DNA of 64,000 nucleotides from Parvularia atlantis (Eukaryota; Opisthokonta; Rotosphaerida): positions 1 through 64,000 of the forward strand of contig CALSCO010000253.1 in assembly GCA_943704415.1 (NCBI GenBank). The letters run 5' to 3'. A program made the translations under genes and the position numbers. This document shows positions 37,692 to 49,012 of this stretch, in pieces. The notes under the pieces were generated by a model. That model ran no database searches. It saw only the letters and a list, made by a program, of their open reading frames with translations, and had not been told where the DNA came from. Each line of letters begins with the position of its first letter. The first letter of the stretch is position 1.

Positions 37692-39973
37692 ATGACGGGC
37701 TGGTCACGTGGCGTCGCGGTGCTCACCGTCCTCGCGGCGCTCGTCGCGGCGGCGGCGGCTGCGGCGGCGGACGAGCACGCGCGCGTCGTGCGCTCGACCG
37801 ACGGCCGCGTGCAGCTGCGCATCAACGAGCCGACGCTGTGCGCCCCCGACGTGCAGCAGTGCGTGCGCGCGCGCGTGATCTGTGCTTCCGTGTGGGGCTC
37901 ATCTGCGCAAACGCGGCGTGTGTGCGCGTGCAGGTACGCTGGCTACATCGACATCGACGACGAGAAGGTGCGGCCGTGGCTGCGCACGGGGGCGGGGCGG
38001 GGCGGCGTGGTCGCTGACGCGTGCCCGCAGCACTACTTCTTCTGGTTCTTTGAGAGTCGCAACAGCCCCGCGACCGACCCGATCATCTCGTTTCACAACG
38101 GCGGCCCGGGCTGCTCGAGCATGGTGCGCGTGCGCTGGCCGCGGTGCCCCGGTCGCTGACGGGTGGCGTGGCAGGTCGGTTTGCTTGCCGAGAAGATTGG
38201 CCCGTGCGAGATCGCCGACGACCTGACCGAGATCCCGAACGAGTACACGTGGATCCGGTGCGACGCACGCTGCACGATGCGTGACGCACTGCGCTGCAGG
38301 GCGGGAAACTGAGCGTGCCAATTGCGCGCCGCAGCAACGCCTCGCTCATCTCGATCGACGCGCCTGTCGGCGCCGGCTTCTCCTACTGTGTGTCTGCCGC
38401 GCGCATCCACGTCGGCGCATGACGAGTGACCGCGCGCACGCACGCCGCGCATGCTGCGCACGCCAGCGGACGGCAACCTGACGACGATCAACTCGAAGCA
38501 GTACGCGGACGACCTCTGGGCGTTCTTCAACCTGTTTTTCGACACATTCCCTAAGTGCGTGCGCATCCGCAGCCCTGCCCTTCGCGTGATGCGCGCCTCT
38601 CGGCAGGTACCGCTCGCTGCCGCTGCACGTCTTTGGCGAGTCGTACGCCGGTGCGCTGCCTCTGCCGCTGCCGTGGCCACGCGCTGATGCCGACGCAGGT
38701 CACTACGTGCCCGCGCTCGCCTCGCGCATCGTCGAGGGCAACAATGCGGGCGAGTCCGACATCAACCTGCAGAGCATCGCTGTCGGCAACGCCCTGGTTG
38801 ACGCGCTGTACCAGTACCCGTCGTACCCGCGCATGGGTGCGCGCGCGCCGGCTGGCGGCTCGGCTCACGCACGACGTCAGCGTGCAACAACTCGTACGGC
38901 ATCAAAGTCTTCGAGCAAGACGTGTGCGACTTTATGGAGAGCCGCATGCCGCCGTGCATTGAGCGCATCGAGAAGTGCGCGCGCGTGTGGGTCCGTGCGC
39001 GACGCCACTGACGCGCGGTGGCCGCTGCAGGTGCTACGCCGAGGACGCCTGGGCGCCGTGCGTGTGGTCGGGCCTTAGCTGCAACCTCGTCCAGATCTCC
39101 CTCGTCAAGTTTGACCGCCTGACCGACCGCAACCCGTACGACGTGCGTGCGGCTGGCGGCCCGCTGCGGCGCGGCGCGGCAGCCTCACAGCCGCGCGCGT
39201 GCGCAATAGATCCGCATCCCGTGCGAGGTCGGCAACCTGTGCTACGACTTTTCCTCGCTCGAGCGCTACCTGCGCGACGACGACGTCAAGGCGCAGCTGG
39301 GCGTGAACAAGTACTGGCGCAGCTGCAAGTGCGTCTGCGACGGTGTCTGCGCCTGTTTGCCCGGTCGCTGACGCGCGCGCGCGTAGCTACCGGTGTGATC
39401 CGCCATGACGCCGTGCGCGGCTCCGCTGACGCTCGCGCGCTCGATCGCTCGCGCACAGCATCAACCTGCTGTTCCAGCTCGTTGGCGCCGACTGGATGCG
39501 CCCGTACGGCGACCTTGTGCCGCCGCTGCTGGACGAGGCCGGCGTGCGCGTGCTCGTGTACTCGGGCGACGCGGACTACATTGGTGCGGCCGGGACGACG
39601 CGTGCTGCCGCTGCGGCTGCGCGCTCACGTGGCCGGCCCCGCCCACAGTCAACTGGTACGGCAGCCTCGACGCGACCGTCGCGATGCAGTGGTCGGGCGG
39701 CGACGCGTTCCGGCGCACGACGATGACGCCATGGATCGTCAACGGCCAGGAGGCGGGCGAGTTCCGCACGTACGGCCCGCTGAGCTTCCTGCGCGCGTAC
39801 GAGGCCGGTGCGCCCCTTTGCCGCTTGCGCTCGATCGCAGGCACGGCTTGCTCACCCTCGCGGCGCTGCCCCCCCCCCCAGGCCACATGTTCCCGATGGA
39901 CCAGCCCGACCGCGCGCTTCAGATGGTCCAGGCCTGGGTCAACAACGAGCCCTTCCCGACGCGCTCGTCGTGA
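37692..39973 (+). CDS. Serine carboxypeptidase (S10 family, CPY-like)
   Basis: Secretory or vacuolar protease. A signal peptide ([20 protein letters not shown]) begins the protein. Key motifs appear in order over many short exons: [28 protein letters not shown], the oxyanion [19 protein letters not shown]-like segment ([10 protein letters not shown]), [15 protein letters not shown], the nucleophile elbow [25 protein letters not shown], the catalytic Asp in [26 protein letters not shown] and the catalytic His in [20 protein letters not shown]. Ser-Asp-His are all present, so it should be active. Ends TGA at 39973; CIA30 starts 43 bp downstream on the same strand. Confidence 0.94.
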
Positions 39974-40016
39974 GCCCCCACACTTTTGTGTCCCCTCGCA
40001 CCAGCGCATCATCGCG

Positions 40017-40828
40017 ATGCTGAAGCGGATCGCGGCGGGTGCGGCGCCCATCTGCCGCGCCGCGCACGTGCGCGCGCCGCCAACGCCACCGCCGCGCAGT
40101 GCTCAACCCACAGGTGGCCGTGCGCGAGGCCGAGCGCGTGCTGTACGACTTCCGCCGGCCCGAGACGGCGGCGCGGCAGTGGCTGTGCACGAGCGACGCG
40201 TCGATGGGCGGCTTCTCGCGCGCGACGCTGCAGGTGCTGCCCGGCGGCGAGGGCGCGCGCTTCGAGGGCGTGCTGTCGACCAAGGCCGGCGCGGGCATGA
40301 CGCGCAGCGGCTACTGCGCCATCCGCAGCCGCCTCCTCCCGCGCCAGCTCGGCCTGTTCCAGGCGCTGCACGACCTCGACGACTTTGACCAGCTGCAGCT
40401 GAGCGTGCGCAGCATCGGCCCGGGCGCCGGCCGCGCCTTCTTCGTCAATGTCCAGACCGACGGCTCCGTGCCCGAGGACCTGTACCAGGCCTTTTTGTAC
40501 ACGCGCGAGCTGCCGCGCGACGGCTCGTTCGCGACCGTGACGGTGCGTGCTGTGCGCGCCGCAGAGCCGATCGGCGTGCTGACGCGTGCGCGCGCGCGCG
40601 CGCCAGATCCCCTTTGCCGACTTTATCCTCACGCACCAGGGCTATGTGCAGCACGACCAGCCGGCGCTGTACCCGGGCGCCGTGCGCACGATCGGCGTCG
40701 CGCTCAACGACATGGTCGACGGGCCGTTTGCGCTCGACCTCGCCTGGATCAAGGCCGTTAACAGCGCCGCTGCGCCTGCCGCCCCGCCCGCCGCCCCGCC
40801 CGCCGCCCCGCCCACCGTGAAGCAGTGA
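40017..40828 (+). CDS. NDUFAF1: Complex I assembly factor CIA30/NDUFAF1
   Basis: Mitochondrial complex I intermediate-associated protein 30. Exon 1 is only MLKRIAA plus one base, then an intron ending CGCGCAG joins VLNPQVAVREAERVLYDFRR. The CIA30 core is recognisable: WLCTSDASMGGFSRATLQVL, GVLSTKAGAGMTRSGYCAIR, LDDFDQLQLSVRSIGPGAGR, FFVNVQTDGSVPEDLYQAFL, then IPFADFILTHQGYVQHDQPA and IGVALNDMVDGPFALDLAWI. The tail carries a short PPAAPPAAPP repeat. The stop (40826-40828) lies 33 bp from the convergent VPS18 stop. Confidence 0.88.
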
Positions 40829-40842
40829 GAGCGCGGAGAGCA

Positions 40843-40848
40843 TGTACA
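40843..40848. terminator. Shared TGTACA palindrome between CIA30 and VPS18
   Basis: It lies in the 33 bp spacer between convergent stop codons and offers UGUA on both strands. Role in 3' processing inferred. Confidence 0.35.
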
Positions 40849-40861
40849 AAAAGCGCAGGGT

Positions 40862-43800
40862 CTACTTGAGGTCCCACGTCCGGATCGTCTCGACCTCGCG
40901 GTCCGACAGGAACGGGCGCTCGATCGACTTGATCATCACGTCGCTGCAGAGCGGGCACTCGGCCGCGACGACCTCGTCCAGCGCGGCCTTGAGCTGCTCG
41001 ATCTTCGGCATCACCACCGCCGCCTCCTCCGCGTTCTGCGCCGTCGACGCCGCTCGCCCCTGCGCGACCTCGTTCGCGATCTTGTGCTGCAGGTCCTGCA
41101 CGCGCGCGCGCTGCGGGGCGCTCAGGTAGTTCATGATCTGCGGCGCCGTGCACGTGTCAGGCCTCGCATGCGCGGTCACGCGAGAAGCGCGCGCGCGCGC
41201 GCGCGCGTGCCTCGGTCGTCAGGCAGTTCTCGTGGAACATGTGCTGGCACGGGAAGACGTAAAACTGCCGCGAGAGCAGCGCGTGGCGGCACAGCCGGCA
41301 CTTTTCGTTCGCGTTGACGAAGCAGTACCTGCGCGGGCACGCGCGTGAGCGCACACGCCGCGCGTGTGGCCGGCCCGCACTTGTTGCGCAGCTCGCGGAT
41401 GTCGAGGCGGATGGCCTCGGCGCTGCGCGTGGCCTCGTCCATCTCGAGCTTGAGGTCGTCGATGTGCTTGTTGTACTCTTCGAGCGCGAGGCTGATCTCG
41501 TCCTGTGCGCGGACGGACACGCATGCATGTCAACTCATTGACAGCAGGTCGAGGCACTCGCACACACGGCACCTTGAAGTCGTCGATCACCACAAAGTCT
41601 GAGAAGAACGGCAGTACGTCCTCGATCTTCAGCAGCTCGCACTCCTTCAGGAATGCCATGGCCCTGCGCGGCGGTGAGCGGGCAGGGCGACGGCACACGC
41701 AGCGCCGCGAGAGCGCACTTTTTGATGTCGTTCTCCTTCTCGACCACGTGCCGCGCGATGCGCAGCCACAGCTTCTTGCGCAGCGCCTCGTCGTCGTCCG
41801 CGGGCTTGTCGGCGTTGATCTTGGCCAAGACGAGGTCGTTTTGCTGTCCACGCGCGTGCGGGTGATGTCAGCGCGTGCACTGCGCACACAGGTGGGCAGG
41901 CGCACACCTGCAGCGACAGCTCCACCGCCTCCTCGTACAGCCCCATCGCCGAGTAGATCACGATGCACGCCTGCGTCTTCTGCTGCTGCGTGCACACGCG
42001 CAGCGCGTACTGCAGGTCGTAGTGCTTGTTCTGCGCGGCGCGCCCGATCAGCCCATAAAAAAAAAAAGAAGGCACGCGCTGCGCTCGCCACGCACGTCGC
42101 TGTTCAGGAACTGCAGCAGCGCCTTGTCGCTGTCCTGCTGCGCGTACAGCGTAAGCAGCAGGTTGTGCACGGGCTGGTCTTCGATATGGAGGTTCTGCAC
42201 GCAGTGCTGCAGGTACCGGATCGCCTGGTTTTGCTGTGCGTGCAGCGCCGGTCAGCCGCACGCACGGCGCGTTGTGGCGCCGGCGCGCACCTGCTCGTTG
42301 TGCCGCTTCTGGTCATATTTCATCAGCGCCGGGATGAGCATTTTCGGATTAAGCTCTGTGTCGCGGATCCACGCGTTGACGAGGTCGTACGGCACGTGCT
42401 CGATCAGCACGGGCGAGAATTTGTAGTACGAGTCCTGGCGGCGCACGCCACGTGAGCGCAGGTCGCGCAGCCGCCACGTGCCGCACCGCCTTCCGGCTGC
42501 CCGACTGCCGCACCATCGTCTTGAGCGCCTTGGCGTAGTCACCCTGCGCGCAGCGTGAGCCGCGCTGTTGCTGGCGCGCGGGGCCGCGTGCCTGCTGCAG
42601 GTAGTGCGTGATCACGCGCTCGTAGTCCTCCACGAGCATCGCGAAAAATAGCAGCTCGTCCGTGCGGCCGTGGCTGGCGATGAGGTTGTATGTCGTAGAG
42701 GGGTTCAGGTGCTCCTGCACGGCGCACGCCGGTGCATGAGCGCGGCCACCACTGAGCGGGCGAGCGAGCGAGCGAGCACGACCTTCACGACGGTCTGGCC
42801 CAGAAAGGCGAAAAACTCGTCCTGCGTCTGCTTGGAGTTCTCCTCGTCGCCGGCGTCGCGCAGGCTGTTGAGCTGTGGCGTGCACGTGCGCGGTGAGCGC
42901 GCGGCCAGCGGGCACGGCACGCCCGCGCACCTTGTCGAGGTAGATCTCGACGAGCCACGTGCTGATGATCGTGATCTGCGGGGCTCGCGCAAGACGACGT
43001 CAGTGCGGGCGCGCAACACGGCGCGGCGCGCGAGCCTGCGTCGCCTCGTGGACCGGCCGCAGGTTGTTGAGCTTGGTCACGAGGAACGTCTTGAGCGCGT
43101 CACGCTCGCCCTATCACGCCGTGTTTGCAACGGGGGCTCACAGCTGGCCCCGCACGAGCGCACCTTGCGGATAAACTTGAGCGTGACCTCCTCGAACGAC
43201 TTTTGCGACTGCGCGTAAAAGTTGGCCGCGAGCTGGAACCGCCCGAGCGCGTAGTAGTGGTCGCCCTGCGCCGTGCAGACCTTGTCCTTCTGCGCCGGGT
43301 TCTGCGCGGCGATCACTCGTCAGCCGCAGCGCCGAAGTCACAGCGCGCGCGTGCCTTGCAGTACTGCAGCGCGAGGTCAAACTGCTTGTTCTCGAGGTAG
43401 ATCTGCCACACGTTGCGGTCCTCGTCGTTCACGGCGACCTCGAAGATCGACGTGGACGAGTACACCCAGATCGTATTCTTGGCGCTGTCGGCGACGATCT
43501 TGCGGACCTCGCCGACTCGCTGCCGGGCATAGTGGCAGCGGTGAGATGCCCCAGTCGCGCGGTCCGCGCGCGCACCCGCGGCAGCAGCTCCTCGTGCACG
43601 ACCTGCTCGTTCAGGCGCCCGATCGCCACGAACCGGTCCGGGTAGAGTAGGAGAAAGTGGAACTCGGTAATCGCCACCGACAGCGGCTCAAGCGACACGG
43701 GCGCCTGCTGCTTACTCGACAGCGGCGGGTACGCCAGCAGTGTCCCGTTCTCGACCACGACGTCGCCGGCGTTCTGCGAGCCGAAGACGAGCGAGCCGTG

Positions 43801-45042
43801 GTAGATGCCGGGCCCTTGCGACGGGGGCGTCAGCAACGACCGTGGCCGCACCCACTCGGCGCACGCACCTGTCAGCCACGCGAAAGCCTTAGCGACGCCC
43901 TGAAACTGGCTGAAGAACTTGATCTCGCTGTGCCTGGGCGCGCCGGGCAGCTCCTGAAAGCCTGCACGCGCACGCGCGTGAGCCGCATGGGCAGCACGGC
44001 AGCACGCGTGCTCGTGCGCACCGGCGTTGGTGGCGTAGTGCGCGAAGATCGGCTCGAAAACGCCGCTACCCTCTTTGCCGGACCCGGCCAGGCCCACAAA
44101 CTGGTATATCCTCGTGGCCGTTGTGGCGACGATGAGGTACTTGCGCGTGTTGGACGCTGCGTCGCGCGGCGCAGCCGTGAGCGTGCGACGCGCGGTGGCA
44201 GCGTTGGCGCGCGCACTGTTCGAGACGGGGAACTGCTCCATGCGCAGGCCCGTGATGGGCATCGCGTCCGGCAGGCGATAGACCTGCTTGAAGTACTTCT
44301 CGTCCTTCTTGAAAAAGTCCTCCGTGGGCTCGATCTCGGTCTCGAAGATCAGGCCCTTGCTCGTCCCGATCAGGATCTCACGCGTGGTCGGCTCGCGTCC
44401 CGTCAGCTTGTTCCACGCGATCGACTCGATCAGGAGGCCCTGGCGCCGCCGCCACCCGGTCAGCCGCCAGCTCGCCGCGGCAGGTGCACTGTGCGCACCT
44501 TGAGCTTTGTCAGCTGCTTGGGCTTCTTGGCCTTGGCGTTCAGGTACAGGTTGTCGCCCGACGTGAGCGAGATGATGAGGTGCATGCCGCTGCCGTCGAG
44601 GAAGATGTTGTGGATGCGGTCCTCCGGGCGCTTGCTGATTTCGATGTCTGCAGCGCGCCCGCGCGTGTCACCGGGTGCGGCGAGCGGGCAGGCGGGCGGG
44701 CGGCGCACCATCGACCTCGGACGCGCGGTCGAGGTTGATGCGCAGGACGTGGTTGTTGTCGAGCGCCATGGCGATGATGTTGTTGTTCACGGCCATGTGC
44801 AGCAGCGTGCCCGACAGGCGGAACTGGACCTTTTCGAGCGCAAACATGGCCTGCTGATCGTCGAGGCGCGACACGGCGACAAAGCCCGTGTCGACCTGCG
44901 TGCGCATCGGCTGCTGAGCGCCACCGCGTGCGCACGTGCGCGCAGCAAGACGCACCACGGCCGCGTCGCCCGCATCCGCCGCGTCGCCGTAGTTGGTCAG
45001 CGGCGCCGACTGGTAGAACGCGTAGTCGTCGAGCAGCGACAT
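40862..45042 (-). CDS. VPS18: VPS18/Pep3, HOPS/CORVET core subunit
   Basis: Endolysosomal tethering subunit and RING-type protein. More than 20 exons. N-terminal beta-propeller: MSLLDDYAFYQSAPLTNYGD, VDTGFVAVSRLDDQQAMFAL, DRIHNIFLDGSGMHLIISLT, IESIAWNKLTGREPTTREIL, IGTSKGLIFETEIEPTEDFF, KYLIVATTATRIYQFVGLAG. Clathrin-like helical repeats: DRNVWQIYLENKQFDLALQY, GDHYYALGRFQLAANFYAQS, PSTTYNLIASHGRTDELLFF, YDLVNAWIRDTELNPKMLIP, LRVCTQQQKTQACIVIYSAM, and IEDVLPFFSDFVVIDDFK. C-terminal RING-H2: CRLCRHALLSRQFYVFPCQH, MFHENCL and, after a helical insert, CPLCSDVMIKSI. The order is diagnostic. One intron (about 42057-42067) contains an A/T run. Confidence 0.95.
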
Positions 45043-45131
45043 CGCTCGCGATCCACGTCCACGCTTGGGGTGAGAGGCCGCAACTGTGCACCTCACGCTC
45101 TACTGGTAGAACTTTCGAGAAGCACCCGACC

Positions 45132-45986
45132 ATGGTGACACGGCCACGTGGGCCGTTGGGCGTTGTCTCTTCCTTCTCTCTGACCCGCCCTCCCCCCTCC
45201 GCTCGTAGCTCGCCGCCCGCCTCTCGCCGGCCTCGGTCGCCCAGCGCGGCGCGAGCCTTGGTGCGCGCGGCCGGCATGCACGCGGGAGGTGCTCGACGGG
45301 ACTGACACGCACGCTCGCGCACGCGCGCTCGCGCAGTCGCCAGCCGCGGCTTCCGCGTGCCGTCGGTAAACAAGGTGCAGCTCATCGGCCGCATCGGCGC
45401 CACGCCGCAGATGAAGACGAGCAACACCTCGACCGAGTACTGCCGCATGGCGCTGTGCACGGAGCGGCCGCGGTCGCGCGAGCGTGCGTCGCTGTGACGG
45501 CGAAGGCGGAAGGCGAGGGCTCACGCTGACGCGGCGACCGCAGAACGCGGCGAGAAGGCGATCGTGGACTGGCACGAGGTCGTTGTGTTCCAGCCGAATC
45601 TGGTAGACCGCGTCAAGAAGATGAACATCTCGAAGGGGTGCGCTGCCCGGACAGCAGCGACGGCTGCAGGCGTCGTGCGCGCTCACGTTGCGCGGCCTCG
45701 CAGCGACGTCGTGCTCGTCGAGGGCACGCTGCACACGACCGAGTACCGGGACGGCGACAGCAAGTCCAAGCGCATCAACGTCGTCGTCGGCAGCGGTGGT
45801 ATGCGCGAGGAGGGCGTGCGTCGGCGTCGCCTGGTGCATGACATGCGCACAGGCGACATCAAGCTGATGGGCATCGGCTCGCACCACCCCGCGCGCGGCG
45901 AGGCGGGCGAGGCGGGCGAGGCGGGCGACGTCGCGATCACGGCCGAGCCCGTCACGCCCGAGCCCGAGAGCCTGGCGCAGTCGTGA
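45132..45986 (+). CDS. SSBP1: Mitochondrial single-stranded DNA-binding protein
   Basis: OB-fold protein of mitochondrial DNA replication. The first exon is Arg/Ser/Pro-rich without acidic residues (MVTRPRGPLGVVSSFSLTRP), typical of a targeting peptide. After an intron the SSB core reads PSVNKVQLIGRIGATPQMKT, STEYCRMALCT, then KAIVDWHEVVVFQPNLVDRV, KKMNISKG, VLVEGTLHTTEYRDGDSKSK and INVVVGSGGM. The C-terminal tail has a GEAGEAGEAG repeat and is acidic (EPVTPEPES), echoing bacterial SSB tails. The start ATG (45132) is 89 bp from the divergent VPS18 start. Confidence 0.87.
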
Positions 45987-46062
45987 GCGGCACAGACGCC
46001 CCCTTTTCTGCTGTGTGCTTCTGGCCCGTTTGTCTGCGCCTCGCCCTGCTCACAACCGCAAC

Positions 46063-46854
46063 TTACAACCGCAGCGTCACCGCGTCCTCCATCACCACAT
46101 CCGTGTGCGACACCACAAAGACGATGCCGCCGGCGCGCCGGTGCGCGCGGATCGCGTCCTCCACGATCGCCGTCATGCGCCGGTCGAGCGCGTTCACGGG
46201 CTCGTCCAGCAGCCACACCTGGCAGTAGGCGGCGCTGATGCGCGCGAGCGAGATAGCGCGCCGTTGCCCGGTCGACAGTGAGCTGACAGGGCGCGACCTG
46301 CGCGTGCAGTTCAGTCATGCAGCACGACGACGTCGCACACGGAGCACGCAACAGCAGGTGCCGCAGGTCGAAGCGCTCGACCGCCCGCTCCAGCTGCTCG
46401 TCCGTCCCGCGGTAGAGGGTGTTCCAGAAGCGCAGGTTGAAGTCGACCGTCGCGTGCGGGTCGAGTCCGTCCGTGCGCGCCGCGACGTAGTGCGTCCGCC
46501 CGCTCATGTACTCGTTCTGCTGCCCGGGCGGCACGGCGCGGCCGTTGATCACGAAGCCGCCGTTGGTGGGCGCGATGAGCCCGGCGATGAGCTTGAGCAG
46601 CGTCGTCTGGTGCGCGCGCCCGCGATCAGCAGCGCCTTGTGGCATCGGCGCCGGTGGGGCGCGCCTTGCCGCTTCCGTTCGCGCCCTGCACGTGCAGCGC
46701 CGAGCCCGCGCGCACGGCAAAGTGCACGTCGCGCAGCACGAGCGTGTGCTGCCGGCGGAACGCCAGCCCCACGCCGCAGATGGACTCTGTGTGCGCGCTC
46801 GTTGAGCCCACTTTGCTCGTGATTCGCGTCGGCCGGCCACGCACCAAGCCACAT
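46063..46854 (-). CDS. CcmA-like ABC ATPase (cytochrome c maturation system I)
   Basis: A single ABC nucleotide-binding domain of about 210 residues with no membrane part, the size of bacterial CcmA. The first coding exon is only 10 nt (MWL plus one base). A 60-nt intron joins it to [20 protein letters not shown]. Walker [24 protein letters not shown] is split by an intron that looks GC-AG (AAG|GCGCGC...CACCAG|ACG). Further: Q-loop region [20 protein letters not shown], signature [19 protein letters not shown], Walker [13 protein letters not shown], and H-loop [10 protein letters not shown]. The LSTGQxRAxxLAR signature and the [11 protein letters not shown] spacer resemble CcmA rather than multidrug ABC proteins. 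Stop TAA at 46063. Confidence 0.75.
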
Positions 46855-46865
46855 CCCGGTCGCAA
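46855..46865. promoter_or_regulatory. 11 bp between divergent start codons
   Basis: cccggtcgcaa separates the CcmA-like ATG (minus) from the EDEM ATG (plus). If both starts are right, each gene's 5' leader must be transcribed from within the other gene. Confidence 0.45.
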
Positions 46866-48939
46866 ATGCGGCTCGTCTTGCTCGCGCTGGTCACGGCGGC
46901 GGCAGCGGCGGCGGCGGCAAAGCCCCCCGCGACGCCCGAACCCGACACGCGCCGATGGGCGGCCGCGGACCGGGCGATCGCGCGGTGCGTCGGGCGCGCG
47001 CGCACGCGATCGCTTGCCGACGCGCCGGCGCAGCAACCGCGTCCGCGACATGTTCACGCACGCCTACGACCGCTACATCGCCCACGCCTTCCCGGCCGAC
47101 GAGCTGCGGCCACTGACGTGCGACGGCGTGGACACGTGGGGCGGGTGCGTGCATCGGCCATCGCGCCACGTCGCGCGTCCTCACGTCGAGGCCGGCAGCT
47201 TCGCCCTGACGCAGATCGAGGCGCTCGACACGCTCGCCGTGCGTGCCAGGCGTGTGTGCCGCGTGCGCTGCTGATGCACGCGCGAGGGACCGGCAGATCA
47301 TGGGCAACCACAGCGAGTTTGCGCGCGCTGTGCAGCGCGTCGTCGCAACCGTCTCGTTCGACCGCGACGAGAACACGTCCGTCTTCGAGACCAACATCCG
47401 CGCGCTCGGGTGCGCACAAGCGCTCATCACCCAGTGCTGCTGCTGCTGCTGCTGCTGACGCCGCGTTTGTGCGCAAGCGGCCTGCTGTCGGCGCACATGA
47501 TCGCCGCCGACCCCGACCTGCCGTTTGCCGTGCCGGGCTACCGCGACGTGCGTGCGGCACCCGCGTGCCCGCGTGATCGCCCTCTCACGCAGCGCAACGC
47601 CGTGCAGGAGCTGCTCGCGCTCGCGCACGACCTCGGCGACCGTCTGTTGAAGGCGTTCGACACGCCCACAGGCATGCCGTACGGCACCGTCAACCTGCGC
47701 CACGGCGTGCCCCCGGGCGAGACGACAGTGACGAGCACGGCCGGCGTGAGCACGTTCTTGCTCGAGTTTGGTGCGCTGTCCGACCTGACGGGCGATGAGC
47801 GGTACCGGGTGCGGCCACGGTCTTGTGCGCACGCGCAGTCGCGGCGCTGACGTCGGCCGCAGACGGCCGCGCTCCGAGCTGTCGAGACGGTCTGGTCGCT
47901 GCGGTCGTCACTGAACCTGCTGGGCACGCATGTCGACGTGGCCCAAGGCACGTGGACCGACCCGGCCAGCAGCACCGGCGGCGGCTCGGACAGCTTCTAC
48001 GAGTACCTGCTCAAGGCGTGGCTGGTCGATGGCGACGACCGGCTGATGGACATCTTTGAGCCCGCGTTCCGCGCCGTCGAGCAACGGCTCGTGTTCAGCT
48101 TGTGGCACCTCGACGTCGACATGGAGACGGGCGACCTGCTCAACACAAACTTCGAGAGCCTCAAGATGTTCTGGCCGGGCCTGCGCGTGCTCTACGGCGA
48201 CGTCGACCAGGCCGCGTTCAACCTGGGCGGGTACACGCACATCTTGCGCCTGTACCCGTTCCCGCCCGAGCGCATCAACTTGCAGACGCGGCAGCCGGTG
48301 CCGCAGCATCCCGGGTGCGGCACGCGTTCGCGCACTCGAAAAAAAAAAAACGGCCGCGAACGACGCGCGCGCCACAGGTATGTCCTCCGGCCGGAGGTGA
48401 TCGAGTCTATCTTTTACGTCAACAGCGCCCTCAACCACAACTTCTGGCTCAGCCGCGCGTGGGACCTGCTCATTGCGCTGGACAAGCAGTGCGTGCCGTG
48501 CGCTGCGCTGCTCTTCCCCGCCGATGCTCACACGCCTGTCTAGCACGCGCGTGCCGTGCGGATTTGCCTGCGTCGCGGACGTGACCACGCTGGAGCTGCG
48601 CAACAGGGTGCGTCCGCGGCCGCAGCTGCGTGTGTGGCTGAGGACGGCGGCGCGCAGATGGAGTCGTTCTTCCTCGCTGAGACGCTCAAGTACTTTTACC
48701 TGATCTTTGACGACGGCACGTCGCTGTACCACCGTGGCAGCTACGTCTTCACGACCGAGGCCCACCTCATCCCCATGGACCCGCGCAAGCGCGGTCGCAC
48801 GCGCTCGGCCGGCACGCCCCGGCGAGGACCCGGTGGCGCGCGCGCACCCAGACGGTGGGTGGGCTGGTGCCCCGCGCCGGCGCCGCCCATCGAGCACACG
48901 ATGTGTTTCGAGCTCGTCGCAAGGCTGGCCCCCGCGTGA
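46866..48939 (+). CDS. EDEM: EDEM-type GH47 alpha-mannosidase-like protein
   Basis: ER protein that trims or recognises mannose on misfolded glycoproteins for ERAD. Signal peptide [22 protein letters not shown]47 core: [163 protein letters not shown], and [13 protein letters not shown] with the conserved [11 protein letters not shown] end typical of EDEMs. The acidic residues expected for catalysis (in EVIESIFY and TTEAH) are there. An intron near 48339-48350 contains an A12 run. Ends 48939. Confidence 0.92.
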
Positions 48940-49012
48940 GCGCGCCTCTTTTTTGGCACAACATGCGAGATAGGGTAGCACAGACCAAGACCAGCTTACA
49001 CGTCACAGACGC

